Shown here: in pieces, positions 1 to 8,798 of the stretch
Layout of the letters: every line of letters begins with the position of its first letter
Numbering within the stretch: the first letter of the stretch is position 1
Source of the DNA: Candidatus Sulfotelmatobacter sp.
GTDB lineage: Bacteria > Acidobacteriota > Terriglobia > Terriglobales > Acidobacteriaceae
Length of the DNA stretch: 37,226 nt
Assembly: GCA_030041475.1 (NCBI GenBank)
Contig: JASHNU010000037.1
Location: 1-37,226, forward strand
Direction: 5' to 3'
Program-made: the position numbers and the translations under genes
The notes under the pieces: model-generated
What the model was told of the DNA's origin: nothing
What the model saw: the letters and a program-made list of their open reading frames with translations, nothing else
The model's database searches: none

Positions 1-441
1 CAAGCGCCGTTTTTCGGGCGGGAAGGTGTCGGCCATGATAGCTTGTGCCATGGGTTGAAGTCCGCCGCCGCCGGCGCCTTGCAACGCGCGGAACACGAGC
101 AGAAGCCCAAAACTTGGCGTCAGCCCGCACAGAATTGAGCTGACCGTGAAGATCGCGAGACACGCCATAAAAAATCGCTTGCGCCCAAACGTAACCGCAA
201 GCCAGCCACTGATGGGGAGAACAATGGCGTTCGAAACCAGATAGGAGGTGAGCACCCAAGTGCTGTCGTTGTTGCTGACGCCCAGACTGCCGGCCATATA
301 AGGTAAAGCCACATTGGCAATGCTGGTGTCGAGCACCTCCATGAACGCGGCCATGGCCACAACCACCCCAATAAGCCAGGGATTGTACCTGGGCGCCCAT
401 GGGGATTGTTCCAGGGGGAGAGCTTGGGCAGCAGCGCTCAT
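1..441 (-). CDS. emrB: EmrB/QacA-type MFS drug efflux pump (DHA2 family), N-terminal part, cut by window edge
   Basis: The first 147 codons of a major-facilitator drug:proton antiporter are present; the gene runs off the left edge. Reading from the ATG at 441, a short cytoplasmic tail leads into the first membrane helix at about residues 22-40. It carries the DHA2 signature around LDTSIANVALP (residues 37-47), where the membrane-embedded Asp is typical of the family. The loop GWLAVTFGRKRFF (79-91) matches MFS motif A between helices 2 and 3. A glycine-rich GAGGGG segment sits at about 122-127. The start codon overlaps the stop of the upstream adaptor gene by 4 nt (ATGA), so translation is probably coupled. 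With the adaptor and TolC upstream it should form an inner membrane-periplasm-outer membrane exporter. The substrate cannot be told; the family exports hydrophobic drugs and uncouplers. Confidence 0.93.
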   Translation of the reverse strand, partial: MSAAAQALPLEQSPWAPRYNPWLIGVVVAMAAFMEVLDTSIANVALPYMAGSLGVSNNDSTWVLTSYLVSNAIVLPISGWLAVTFGRKRFFMACLAIFTVSSILCGLTPSFGLLLVFRALQGAGGGGLQPMAQAIMADTFPPEKRRL

Positions 442-1721
442 CGCAGATAGACCTTTGGTTCCACGCTCATGCCTGGACGCAGCTGCAGGTCGCGGTTTTC
501 GCCCTGATCGAGCACGATCTTCACCGGAATCCGCTGCACGATTTTTACGTAATTGCCGGTCGCATTTTCTGGAGGCAGGACGCTGAACAGCGGGCCCGTG
601 GCCCCAGCGATGCTGTCCACACGGCCCTTATAGTCGCGGCCGCTGGAATCCACCTGAATCTGCACAGGCTGTCCCGGGCGCATGTGTTTCATCTGGGTCT
701 CCTTGAAGTTGGCCGTGATCCACACCTCCCGCAGCGGCACAACCGTCAACATCTGCTGGCCGGGTTGAACGTTCAAGCCGACGACAACGGTCTTGGTTAC
801 CTCGCCACTTTCTGGCGCAATGATCTTCGTGTATTGCAGGTTCAATTCCGCCTGCTGCAGCAGGGACTGTTTTTGCTGGACGTCGGCGATCGCTGCTTGC
901 ACGCGTTCTTTGGTGGAAGATACCAGTTGTGGACCGGTCTGCGCGTAGTCGTGGTTAGCTATCGCCTGCGTTAGGCGACTCTGGGTTTGTTGTACAACCT
1001 GCTGCGCGGCAGACTCGTTGGCTTGGGCGGCGGCGACGTTTGCAGTGCTTGATTTCGCGGTGGCAAGCGCCTGGTCATAGATCTGCTGTGACACCTCCCG
1101 CCTGTCAACCAGCAGCTTATATCTGCGGAGATTATCTTGCGCATTCACGTCGTTCGCCAGAGCGGCCTCCACCTGCTGGTGAGCGGCAGCCAATTGCTTC
1201 TCAGCGGCGGCGATCGCGGCGCGTGCGTCCTCTATGCCTGAGGAAGTGAACTGCAATTGACTGCTTGAATTCACGGAAGTGATGGGCACAGTGATATTGA
1301 GCGATCGCGCAGTAGCCTCGGAGTTCGCAAGATTTGATTGTGCTTGCGCGAGGGCTACCTGGTAATCAGTAGGATCGATTTCAACCAGCACGTCGCCTTT
1401 TTCGACCCACTGGTTGTCATTGACATTGACCTTCACAACATAACCTGATATGCGGGCGCTGACGGGATAGAGGTGGACATCAACCTGTGCGTCATCTGTC
1501 GATTCGTAGCTGCCCAAGTAACGCCAGAGGAACAGGCCGCCGACGATCACGACCACCGCGATGATGAGAATCAATATGTTCCGGCGGCGCCTCCGGCGTC
1601 CCGCAGGCGAATACTTATCCCGAGGCGAAAGGGTTGAAGGCGCCGTTTCTTCAGACCGGGGCGTTGGATTTGGCGCTTCTTCAGAAACAGTAGCAGATGC
1701 GTTTTGTTCCGCCATGTTCAT
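438..1721 (-). CDS. emrA: HlyD/EmrA-family membrane fusion protein of the MFS tripartite exporter
   Basis: Periplasmic adaptor of 427 aa linking the EmrB-type pump to the TolC protein. An N-terminal cytoplasmic region ends in an Arg cluster (residues 42-47), followed by one membrane anchor at about 49-69. Next come a biotinyl-lipoyl-like half (VDVHLYPVSARISGYV and following), a long Ala/Gln-rich alpha-helical hairpin at roughly 125-290, the second lipoyl half (KIIAPESGEVTKTVV) and a beta-barrel domain. This order is usual for EmrA/HlyD proteins. The ATG at 1721 overlaps the TolC stop by 4 nt. A second in-frame ATG two codons later (1715) is better spaced from the GAGG ribosome site, so the true start may be Met3. 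It is the middle gene of a three-gene operon (TolC, adaptor, pump). No regulator gene adjoins within the window. Confidence 0.93.
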   Translation of the reverse strand: MNMAEQNASATVSEEAPNPTPRSEETAPSTLSPRDKYSPAGRRRRRRNILILIIAVVVIVGGLFLWRYLGSYESTDDAQVDVHLYPVSARISGYVVKVNVNDNQWVEKGDVLVEIDPTDYQVALAQAQSNLANSEATARSLNITVPITSVNSSSQLQFTSSGIEDARAAIAAAEKQLAAAHQQVEAALANDVNAQDNLRRYKLLVDRREVSQQIYDQALATAKSSTANVAAAQANESAAQQVVQQTQSRLTQAIANHDYAQTGPQLVSSTKERVQAAIADVQQKQSLLQQAELNLQYTKIIAPESGEVTKTVVVGLNVQPGQQMLTVVPLREVWITANFKETQMKHMRPGQPVQIQVDSSGRDYKGRVDSIAGATGPLFSVLPPENATGNYVKIVQRIPVKIVLDQGENRDLQLRPGMSVEPKVYLR

Positions 1722-3166
1722 TTTCCTCGAAAGAATTCCTTCACGCCCTGCTCTCCAGCCCCCAGGGCGCGAATGAGTGAAATTTTCGCGAAATTGTAGT
1801 TGTAAAGACTGGAAATGTATTGCTCGTGAGCGCTGGCGACCGCCTCTTGTGACTGTACGACCTCGACTGTGTCAGTGACCCCGGCCGTGAAGCGATCACG
1901 TGACTGCTCAAGTGTTTGATCGGCCAACTCGATGTTGCTCTCCGCCACCTTTACTTGCTGGGCAAAAGACTGCAGGTTCAAGAAGGCGGTTCGCACATCT
2001 GCCTCAATCTGTGCTCGCAGGTTTTCCAGTCGCTCACGGTTCTGTTCCACCTGGGCATCAGCCCGCTGAATATCACCATGAACGCTGTTGCCGGTAAAGA
2101 TCGGAATCGATAGCGTTCCCCGGACGTCGTACACCCTCGTTGAATCCGAGGGATGATCGCCGCCTGTTCCATAATCAGCACCGAAAGACAGCGACGGGAA
2201 GTAGCCGGCGACGGCGGCCTTGCGAGATAACTCAGCGGCGCGAAGCGCGCTTGCGGCGGCTCGATAATCGGACCGTGACCCATACGCGCGGGTTAAAGCT
2301 TCATCGACGGTCGTATTCTCGATCGGCTCATACGGCGATTTGTCGGTGAGGTCAAAATCCTGATTCGTGGCCAGACCGATCGCGCGCGCTATGGTGATCT
2401 TCTGAATGGCAAAGTCGTTCTTGTCCTGGATCAGCTGCTGCTGCCTGGTCTGCAGCTCGACTTTGGTGCGCAATGCGTCGATATCAGCAGCTGTACCAGC
2501 GGTGACCTGATCGGTCGCTTGATCAAAGACCGCTTGTGCCGCCTCGACCTGGGCTTCATCCGTTGTAATCCGCGCCTCATCGGCAATCGCCTGGAAGTAA
2601 ACGTTGCCAACGGTCAGGATGACGAGGTCATGAGCGTCGAGGAGCGTATAGTCAGCCGATTTTACATTTTCGACAGCGGCGCGAGCGGCGTTAATGGATT
2701 TCCAGTCGAATAATGATTGGTTCACGGCGGCGCGAGCGTCAAAGTAAGAATACGGCCCTATTGAGGGAGAAATATGGAAGAGCGCGGCGACCCCTGCAAG
2801 TCCTTGTTCGTCAATGTTGAGTTTGGACGCTGCCACGTAAGGTGCGGCTGTCACTTGCGGCAGCAACGCGCTCAATTCCTGCCAGCGCTGTCCTCGAGCG
2901 GCAACGGCATCAGATCGTGAAAGTAGTAGTCCGAGGTTGTGCTTGAGTCCGAGATCAATCGCATTTTGCAGGGACAGCGGCATGCGACCCGCGATGAGCT
3001 TCGCCGGCACGCTGCCCGAATAAGGATTTGCTGCATTTCCAGTCGGAAGACTTTGCCCTGGAGAACCCGGAACAGAACCCGAGTAGGTTTGTGCATGGGA
3101 AATCAGCGCTCCAACAATCAAGGCTTTTGCGCACAAAAGACGTATCGGGGCTCCTGAAGAAACCAC
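1718..3166 (-). CDS. TolC-family outer membrane efflux protein
   Basis: Outer membrane channel of 482 aa, first gene of the exporter operon. The start is GTG at 3166, preceded by a perfect AGGAGG five bases upstream, which settles the start. The first ~25 residues form a signal peptide ending near SHAQ. Two related OEP repeats follow, with the typical helical segments: LSLQNAIDLGLKHNLGLLLS at about 62-81 and ALTRAYGSRSDYRAAASALR near 285-305. The C-terminal repeat includes AQVEQNRERLENLRAQIEADVR. Length and repeat order fit the TolC/OprM class. It is co-oriented with the adaptor and MFS pump and overlaps the adaptor by 4 nt, so it probably serves that pump. The promoter should lie in the 3167-3450 region; I could not assign boxes with confidence. 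Confidence 0.93.
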   Translation of the reverse strand: MVSSGAPIRLLCAKALIVGALISHAQTYSGSVPGSPGQSLPTGNAANPYSGSVPAKLIAGRMPLSLQNAIDLGLKHNLGLLLSRSDAVAARGQRWQELSALLPQVTAAPYVAASKLNIDEQGLAGVAALFHISPSIGPYSYFDARAAVNQSLFDWKSINAARAAVENVKSADYTLLDAHDLVILTVGNVYFQAIADEARITTDEAQVEAAQAVFDQATDQVTAGTAADIDALRTKVELQTRQQQLIQDKNDFAIQKITIARAIGLATNQDFDLTDKSPYEPIENTTVDEALTRAYGSRSDYRAAASALRAAELSRKAAVAGYFPSLSFGADYGTGGDHPSDSTRVYDVRGTLSIPIFTGNSVHGDIQRADAQVEQNRERLENLRAQIEADVRTAFLNLQSFAQQVKVAESNIELADQTLEQSRDRFTAGVTDTVEVVQSQEAVASAHEQYISSLYNYNFAKISLIRALGAGEQGVKEFFRGK

Positions 3167-3557
3167 AAGAACCTCCTAAACCTCGGATATGCCCGCGGGA
3201 AACAACGAAGATAATACGCCACTTGGACGAGCGATCTTTGGAAAAGGTTTCACTGCGCCTGGATCAAAATACACGCTTGACCGGGCAAAACCCCGAGTTC
3301 ACCGTAATGTGGACGGGGGATTTCACTTCCCCCTCCCGTGCCAGCCTTGAATTCTCTAAGGAGTACGACCCGACAAAATCCATGAACACACAATCCAACC
3401 GAGTTGAGATACCGCCTGAAAAAACAGGGGACAATCGTTCAGCGGATAAGGACTAAAGCCATCGCCCTAACGAATTAGTTCTTGAAGGCGATGGCATGAG
3501 CTGGATTATCGCGTATAAATCCCGTCTGGCAAAAAAACCAAATGGGAGAGTGCGCCA
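3167..3557. other. Intergenic region upstream of the MFS exporter operon, with two inverted repeats
   Basis: No convincing gene. It holds the presumed promoter region of the minus-strand exporter operon. One hairpin lies at about 3315-3333 (GGGGGA pairing with TCCCCC around a 7-nt loop, flanked by ACGGG/CCCGT). A second, longer inverted repeat at 3458-3495 is listed separately. Neither is followed by a T-run, so they are not obvious terminators. Confidence 0.5.
3458..3495. repeat. 9-bp perfect inverted repeat with nested hairpin
   Basis: GCCATCGCC (3458-3466) is matched exactly by GGCGATGGC (3487-3495). The 20-nt interior holds a second perfect hairpin, CTAA-CGAA-TTAG (3467-3478). No T-run follows on either strand. 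It lies about 60 bp before a possible small gene at 3558 and could be an operator, a structured 5' leader or an intergenic palindromic repeat. Confidence 0.6.
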
Positions 3558-3770
3558 ATGGGTTTCATTCAAACTCCAGTCGAACCTTCCAACGAGGAGG
3601 CCTGGATCGCAAAATACCGCGCTGCGCTGTCGGTACCCATATCCCAGGATCAATCCCGGTATGCCAGGATTCGTCACTCCGTTTTGCGCACGTGCAAACA
3701 GTTTCTAGCACAGGTTTTCAAGGGTGCCTGCGGCGTGGTGGGGGCAGCAAAGGGGCCCGTGAAGACGTAA
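3558..3770 (+). CDS. Possible small protein of 70 aa, unrecognised
   Basis: A possible free-standing gene in an otherwise empty 750-bp gap. The ATG follows GGAGAG by 7 bases, a good ribosome site. The product begins MGFIQTPVEPSNEEAWIAKY and has an acidic, then mixed-charge helix, a basic stretch (RYARIRHSVLRTCKQF) and a small-residue tail with two Cys. No signal peptide or known domain is visible. The upstream inverted repeat at 3458-3495 would fall in its promoter or leader. A weak hairpin followed by TTTTT (about 3869-3887) could end a plus-strand transcript. The case rests on the ribosome site and protein-like composition only. Confidence 0.35.
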   Translation: MGFIQTPVEPSNEEAWIAKYRAALSVPISQDQSRYARIRHSVLRTCKQFLAQVFKGACGVVGAAKGPVKT

Positions 3771-3919
3771 GCCCCAGCACTGGTCGCACACTCGTCTGGT
3801 GCACGCGATATAGCGATACGAGAATCGTCACCTCTCGCTGAATAGCCCAGAACAAAGAATTTCAAGCCCCCGCCCATGACCGGGTTTTTCTTCGGCGTCG
3901 GCAGTGCGCGGTACCCCTC

Positions 3920-4762
3920 TTATTTCTTCACCCCCTGCTTCCGATTGATCTCCGTCGAAAATTCCGTAATCAAGTTCACCAGCGACCCATACGCCGCCTG
4001 CCCCAGCACCGCCCATCCTCCATTTGCCCACGCATTCTTCGGACTTGGCTTCCACGCCGTCGACAGTAGGCCTCCTCCAAACGCCCCGCCGTACAAGGCC
4101 CATTGCGGACGCAAATTCCCCTCGCTCTGGTCATAAGTCAAAAAATTCCGCATGATCGCATGGTGCAACCGTTGCTTGAACCGGTCGCACTTGCACTTGT
4201 CGTAACGCACTTCGTATCCCAGCTTCGCATTTCCTAACGCCGCAATTGAATTCGAAGTGAAAAACTGCCCCTCGCGTGAAGCAAACCGCTCCGTGTACCC
4301 GGCCCACCCATCGTCCCACTGATGGGGCACGCCGCGCGCCTGGTCCACTCCGGCCGCAAACATTCTCTTCAGATAATCCTCAGGCCGGGTGAACGTTTGC
4401 CGCAGGTAATAATCCAGGCGCTCCTCACGGTTCAGCGGCACCAGCTTGCGGTTTCTGCCCACATAAATTCCCGCAATCCAGTTCGACTCCCAATCCCGTG
4501 CCCTTTTCAATCCCGTCTCGGCCATCTCCTTGGCCGCCTGCACGGTATTGTCGCTGCTCTCTTTCTGGGGCGTCGGGTTCTCCGGTAAGGGCTCGGGAGT
4601 CTTCTGCTGCGACGCTGTCAGGCTGCCGCTTTGCGGATTTTGCGGAGAATTCTGTTCCGGAGTAGGCTGCGCACCCGGAGTCTGTTGCGGCTCTTGCGCC
4701 CACGCGGCCGCTATAGCCAACGCCAGCACCGCAATCGCGAGACGGGCGAGAACATGCCTCAT
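3920..4762 (-). CDS. Secreted protein of unknown function, Pro/Gln-rich N-terminus
   Basis: Protein of 280 aa. The first ~22 residues are a clear signal peptide ending AAAWAQ. A low-complexity linker rich in Pro, Gln, Ser and Asn covers about residues 23-70. A folded domain with several aromatic motifs follows (RDWESNWIAGIYVGRNRKLV, LDYYLRQTFTRPEDYLKRMF, HQWDDGWAGYTERFASREGQ), then two hydrophobic Gly/Ala-rich stretches (YGGAFGGGLLSTAWKP and GGWAVLGQAAYGSLVNLITEF) near the C-terminus that may insert in or sit on a membrane. The ATG at 4762 has AAGGA 8 bases upstream. I do not recognise the family. It stands alone, with no operon partner on the minus strand within 350 bp. Confidence 0.8.
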   Translation of the reverse strand: MRHVLARLAIAVLALAIAAAWAQEPQQTPGAQPTPEQNSPQNPQSGSLTASQQKTPEPLPENPTPQKESSDNTVQAAKEMAETGLKRARDWESNWIAGIYVGRNRKLVPLNREERLDYYLRQTFTRPEDYLKRMFAAGVDQARGVPHQWDDGWAGYTERFASREGQFFTSNSIAALGNAKLGYEVRYDKCKCDRFKQRLHHAIMRNFLTYDQSEGNLRPQWALYGGAFGGGLLSTAWKPSPKNAWANGGWAVLGQAAYGSLVNLITEFSTEINRKQGVKK

Positions 4763-5126
4763 CGCTACAGTCCTTTATGCTTTCTCGCGTGCATCGTTCC
4801 TTTATGTACCTCTGGCCGTTGTGGTGTGCAGATTCCGTAGTGCTCTCACGCGTCCAGCCCTCGTCGTCGCCACACCCTCACAATGCTAAACCCCCTTGGA
4901 TGCGGTCGCTTTACAAGCGCGTTGCAGGCCAAAGCATGGATCGTACCGAGGTTTTCTGGGGATTGTTTTCAAGTAAGCGCTCAGAGTAACCGCACTTTCG
5001 AATCCCGAAAGAGTCTGCCGGAAGGAAAAATCGGGAGTACACGAGGTTCGGGTTGTGCCGATGGCGTTAGTGGCGCCCGCATAAGGCTGTGCGATCGAAT
5101 GAATGATGCGCTCTTCCGCCGCAACG
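4763..5126. other. Intergenic, no gene seen
   Basis: This 364-bp gap lies between two minus-strand genes. The minus-strand ATAAAGGA occurs twice just upstream of the 4762 start; the nearer copy supplies its ribosome site. Short open frames here (for example 4886-5140 minus) lack ribosome sites and protein-like composition. Nothing else was recognised. Confidence 0.5.
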
Positions 5127-5786
5127 TTACCCTCTCTCAAACGCGTGCTTCTTCTCTAGCTCTGCCACGGCGTTTCGCATCGCGCCCTCGAATCTTTCCG
5201 CCTGCGCCAACAGCCCGGGCGCAGCCTCGGCCCATTCCTCTTCCACACTTATCAGTCCATTGGCGGCGACGAGGCTGCGGCCGATCTCCACAAGTTGGGA
5301 CGACGTCGTTCCCAAATATTGCGCATCGGTTGGATCGCCGATCCAGACGCGCTTCTCATCGCCGCCCAGCTTGGTCTGCCAATAAACCTTTCTTTCGATA
5401 AAGGTCGCGATGACCTGGTCCCCGGCTTTCCCAAACACCCATTTTTGCCGCTTGAAATCGTAATCCCGGCTGGAAAACGCCACCGGCAGCAGCTTGCCCG
5501 ACTTCGCAAACTCAATCTGCTTGTGATCAATTTCCTTTCGCAGTGCGTTGATCACCGGCGCTTCGGCGTCCTGCGGCTCCAGCGAGGGCAGCACCTCCCG
5601 CACCGTAGCGGACAGATTCAATGACACCAGCGCGTGCAGCCCCTGCGAGTTCTCCATAAGGATATCCCCATGCAGCACCCAGAAGTCAGCTCCCGAAGTC
5701 GAGCGATGAAACGGCCAGTCGAATTCAAAACTCAGCGGCAGTCCGCTTAACGTAACCCAAATTTTCTTGCTTTGCGGAGCTCTCAA
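5127..5786 (-). CDS. Cytosolic protein of unknown function, 219 aa
   Basis: Starts at TTG (5786), fixed by a perfect AGGAGG six bases upstream. The product has no signal peptide or membrane segment. It begins with a beta-rich part (KIWVTLSGLPLSFEFDWPFH), has a central region with many charged and aromatic residues (SSRDYDFKRQKWVF, VYWQTKLGGDEKRVWIGDP), and ends in a helical region (AAPGLLAQAERFEGAMRNAV) that may form a short coiled coil. No family was recognised. It is transcribed divergently from the guanylate-kinase-like gene across a 117-bp gap, which may hold a shared promoter region. Confidence 0.75.
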   Translation of the reverse strand: MRAPQSKKIWVTLSGLPLSFEFDWPFHRSTSGADFWVLHGDILMENSQGLHALVSLNLSATVREVLPSLEPQDAEAPVINALRKEIDHKQIEFAKSGKLLPVAFSSRDYDFKRQKWVFGKAGDQVIATFIERKVYWQTKLGGDEKRVWIGDPTDAQYLGTTSSQLVEIGRSLVAANGLISVEEEWAEAAPGLLAQAERFEGAMRNAVAELEKKHAFERG

Positions 5787-5903
5787 TTTTCTCCTCCTGG
5801 CAGACTCGTCCCGCGATGGGCTTAGCGGCTAGTCTCGCACTGATAACACCCGGCAGGCAAAGACGCCGAACTTGTCGATTTCTCGTAGACTGTCTGGCAG
5901 GGA

Positions 5904-6680
5904 ATGATGATTCGCAACGAGAAGAAGGTGGGTTCCAGGGGCGGCCGTCTGGTCATCCTCTGTGGCCCTTCCTGCGTCGGCAAGACGCCGCTGCATAAGT
6001 CGCTGGCCAAATTTCACCCCGGGTTGAGCGCGAAATTGCACAAGCTCGTGCTCGTCAACAGCCGCACGCCCCGGCCCGGCGAAATCGAAGGCAAGGATTA
6101 TTACTTCCGCACGCGTGAACAAGTCGAGAAGTTGCGATCCGACAAACGCTACGCGGTTCTCGAAGTTCGCGCCGATCTGCAGGCGCTCAATATTCCGGAA
6201 CTCGAATCCCTATTGGAAAAAGGCGACGTTTTGTTTGAGGGAAATCCCGGAATCGGGCGCGCATTGCAGACCCATCAGCAGCTCGCAAGGGTACAGAAGC
6301 TCAGCGTGCTCCTCTCTCCCTTGTCGAAAGAAGAAATCACATACCTGCAATCGCCCGAACGGAACGTCTCGCTTCCCGACCTTCTTACCGACATCATGCG
6401 CCGCAAGCTGCTGCGTCGCACCACGCGACAAAAGACCAATTTATCGTTACCAGATTTGGAGGATATCGAAAAGCGTGCTTCCGCCGCCTATCGCGAACTC
6501 CAACAGGGCTGGCAATTCGATTACGTCATTCCCAATCACGACGGCGAAGACAGCGACCATTGGGAGGCGTTTTACTACCCGATCGGCGAAGCCCGCCAGA
6601 CGCTGGCAGCGTTCGCAGCGCTGCTGAGCGGGTCGATACCATCTACCGTCGAAAAGTGGGAGCACAATCTCGTCCCCTGA
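5904..6680 (+). CDS. Divergent guanylate-kinase-like P-loop protein
   Basis: This 258-aa protein shows the guanylate kinase plan. A P-loop GPSCVGKT (residues 21-28) sits after a first beta strand (RLVILC). SRTPRPGEIEGKDYYF (53-68) matches the GMP-binding segment of Gmk. The C-terminal helix region around RASAAYRELQQGWQFDYVI matches the Gmk segment ending in FDY. It departs from canonical Gmk: Pro follows the P-loop Thr where Ser/Thr is usual, there is an insertion-rich middle (roughly 85-165, with VLFEGNPGIGRA), and the protein is about 50 residues longer than usual. It is probably a nucleotide-binding paralogue rather than the housekeeping gmk; its substrate is unknown. ATG codons at 5904 and 5907 both follow GGCAGGGA closely. 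It is divergent from the 5127-5786 gene. Confidence 0.75.
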   Translation: MMIRNEKKVGSRGGRLVILCGPSCVGKTPLHKSLAKFHPGLSAKLHKLVLVNSRTPRPGEIEGKDYYFRTREQVEKLRSDKRYAVLEVRADLQALNIPELESLLEKGDVLFEGNPGIGRALQTHQQLARVQKLSVLLSPLSKEEITYLQSPERNVSLPDLLTDIMRRKLLRRTTRQKTNLSLPDLEDIEKRASAAYRELQQGWQFDYVIPNHDGEDSDHWEAFYYPIGEARQTLAAFAALLSGSIPSTVEKWEHNLVP

Positions 6681-6730
6681 TATTGCCGAAGACCGCGGGG
6701 CGCAGGCTGACCCGCAATTTCGAATATGAT

Positions 6731-6759
6731 TTGCTCCTGGTCAAGCCTGGGCTTAGAAT
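6731..6759 (+). promoter_or_regulatory. Candidate sigma70 promoter of the serine hydrolase gene
   Basis: TTGCTC (6731-6736) and TAGAAT (6754-6759) are separated by exactly 17 bp. The predicted start at about 6766 is only ~3 nt from the ATG at 6769, and no ribosome site precedes that ATG, so the mRNA may be leaderless or nearly so. Confidence 0.55.
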
Positions 6760-6768
6760 TTCCGCTCT

Positions 6769-8772
6769 ATGAAAAAACTCTGCGTCTCCCTCTTGTTGGC
6801 TCTTGGTTTTGCCCTTCTTCTGGAGGAAGTTCGTCCTGCGTCGGCTCAGCCGTCTCTTCAGGCCGCGAACGCACAAGCGCCGGAAAAGCTCTCTGCCGAC
6901 ACTCCCAAGACGACTGTGCAGGGCAATGCCTTCATCGCGCCGCAAGACTGGTCAATTCGCGTCCGCGGACCGGCCACTATCCTCGAAGCGCCCGAGGGAG
7001 ATTCCTGGGTTGCGCTGGTCGACGTACAAGCCCAGGGACCGGATGAAGCCCTGGCTGCCGCCTGGAAGGCGTACAAGCCCGATGCTAAGTGGCCGCTCAA
7101 GGTCACGAACGATCTTCCCGACCGCGATGGCTGGAGCCGCCGCCGCGTCTATGCTTATCAGACTTCGCCGAATGAGAAGCGCGGAGTGGCCGCGATCGTC
7201 TATTACTCAGGTTCAAGCTGGACCGTCATTATCGAAGATGTTGCGGATGCGGTCGCGGGCAAACGCGGCTCTCAGATTGCCCTGATATTCAGCCGCTTGT
7301 TGCCCAAGGGCTTCACCCGCGAGTCCTTTGCCGGAAAGAAGGCGAACACTCTTGACCAGGCGCGCATTGCGGAGTTGGGCCGCTTCGTCGAACAGGGACA
7401 AAAAGCCTTGGGCGTTCCCGGGGTTGGCCTTGGAGTGGTGCAAGATGGCAAGGTCGTCTTTGCCGGCGGGTTTGGGGTGAAGGACCTGGGCGGCACCGAG
7501 AAACCGGATGGCGACACGCTGTTCATGATCGCCTCGAATACCAAGGCGATGACCACGCTTTTGCTCGCCAAACTCGTCGACGAACATCGCATCACATGGG
7601 ACACCCCGGTCATCAAGATTTTTCCAAGTTTCAAGCTGGGCGACGCGGAGACAACCCGCAGCGTTCTGGTCAAACATCTGATTTGCGCCTGCACCGGAAT
7701 GCCGCGGCAGGATCTGGAATGGATCTTCGATTATGGAAAGATGACGCCCGAGAGCACGATGGCTCTTCTCGGCACCATGCAGCCTACGTCGAAATTCGGC
7801 GAACTCTTCCAGTATTCCAACCTTATGGCTGCAGCGGCAGGCTATACCGCAGCCCACGTGATCCACCCCGGCATGGAGTTGGGAGCTGCATACGACAGCG
7901 CCATGCAGTCATATGTGTTCGATCCATTGGGGATGAAGGAGACGACCTTCGACGCCAAGCGGGCTTTGTCCGCCAACCACGCCGGCTCACATTCTCCCGA
8001 CATTGATGGAAAAACCTCCAAAGCGATGACGGCGGTAAACGATGCCGTCGTCCCGGCGCGGCCCGCCGGCGGCGCCTGGAGCAGCGTCAACGACATGCTG
8101 AAGTATATCTCCATGGAACTCGCGGAGGGCAAGCTGCCGGATGGAACGACTTACATTTCGAAAGAACCGTTGCTCGAGCGCCGCGCTCCGCAAGTCAGCA
8201 TCGGCAAGGATGTCACCTACGGGATGGGGTTGGAGGTCGATACGACTTACGGCGTACCCGTAGTGCATCACGGCGGCGATTTGATCGGATATCACAGCGA
8301 CATGATGTGGCTGCCACAGCAAAACGTGGGCCTAGTCATCCTTACGAATGCTGACCCTGGCTGGCTGCTGCGCAACCGCATCCAGCGCAAGTTACTCGAG
8401 GTTCTGTTCGACGGGCATCCGGAGGCCGAGGGGCTGCTGAATGCTGACGCAAAAAGTTTCTATGCTGACCTGGCCGCTGAGCGCAAATTGATGACCATCC
8501 CGGCCGATGCGGCGGAGAGTGCGAAGCTCGCCAGACACTACGTGAATGCAAAGCTCGGTGAACTTAACGTCAGCACATCGGGATCCGCAACGATCTTCGA
8601 TTTTGGCGACTGGAAAAGCGAAGTCGCCAGCCGCAAGAATCCGGATGGCACGATCTCCTTCATTACCATCGTACCGGGCGAGTTGGGATTTGAGTTCGTG
8701 GCGGGCTCCGGAGCGAAACGAACGCTGACGATCCGCGACGCGCAGCACGAATACGTGTTCGAAGAACGTTGA
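6769..8772 (+). CDS. Secreted serine hydrolase of the beta-lactamase/penicillin-binding protein class C family
   Basis: Exported protein of 667 aa. The signal peptide is residues 1-27 (cleavage near PASAQ). An N-terminal domain at about 50-185 has no recognised family. The serine hydrolase domain covers about 200-545 and shows all three active-site elements: SxxK as SNTK (256-259), YxN as YSN (349-351), and HHGGD (500-504) in place of KTG, as in class C-like esterases and D-aminopeptidases. A C-terminal beta-rich domain (about 590-667) resembles the lipocalin-like tail seen on many family members. The substrate (peptide, ester or lactam) cannot be told. HLICACTGMP replaces the commoner HLLTHTSGLP segment. 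The ATG at 6769 has no ribosome site; see the promoter entry. Confidence 0.92.
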   Translation: MKKLCVSLLLALGFALLLEEVRPASAQPSLQAANAQAPEKLSADTPKTTVQGNAFIAPQDWSIRVRGPATILEAPEGDSWVALVDVQAQGPDEALAAAWKAYKPDAKWPLKVTNDLPDRDGWSRRRVYAYQTSPNEKRGVAAIVYYSGSSWTVIIEDVADAVAGKRGSQIALIFSRLLPKGFTRESFAGKKANTLDQARIAELGRFVEQGQKALGVPGVGLGVVQDGKVVFAGGFGVKDLGGTEKPDGDTLFMIASNTKAMTTLLLAKLVDEHRITWDTPVIKIFPSFKLGDAETTRSVLVKHLICACTGMPRQDLEWIFDYGKMTPESTMALLGTMQPTSKFGELFQYSNLMAAAAGYTAAHVIHPGMELGAAYDSAMQSYVFDPLGMKETTFDAKRALSANHAGSHSPDIDGKTSKAMTAVNDAVVPARPAGGAWSSVNDMLKYISMELAEGKLPDGTTYISKEPLLERRAPQVSIGKDVTYGMGLEVDTTYGVPVVHHGGDLIGYHSDMMWLPQQNVGLVILTNADPGWLLRNRIQRKLLEVLFDGHPEAEGLLNADAKSFYADLAAERKLMTIPADAAESAKLARHYVNAKLGELNVSTSGSATIFDFGDWKSEVASRKNPDGTISFITIVPGELGFEFVAGSGAKRTLTIRDAQHEYVFEER

Positions 8773-8798
8773 CGCGAGAGATTGCCTCGAGCGCCAAG

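Noticed and set aside
4886-5140. 84-codon minus-strand frame in the 4763-5126 gap
   Set aside because: No ribosome site, mixed composition and no recognisable motif.
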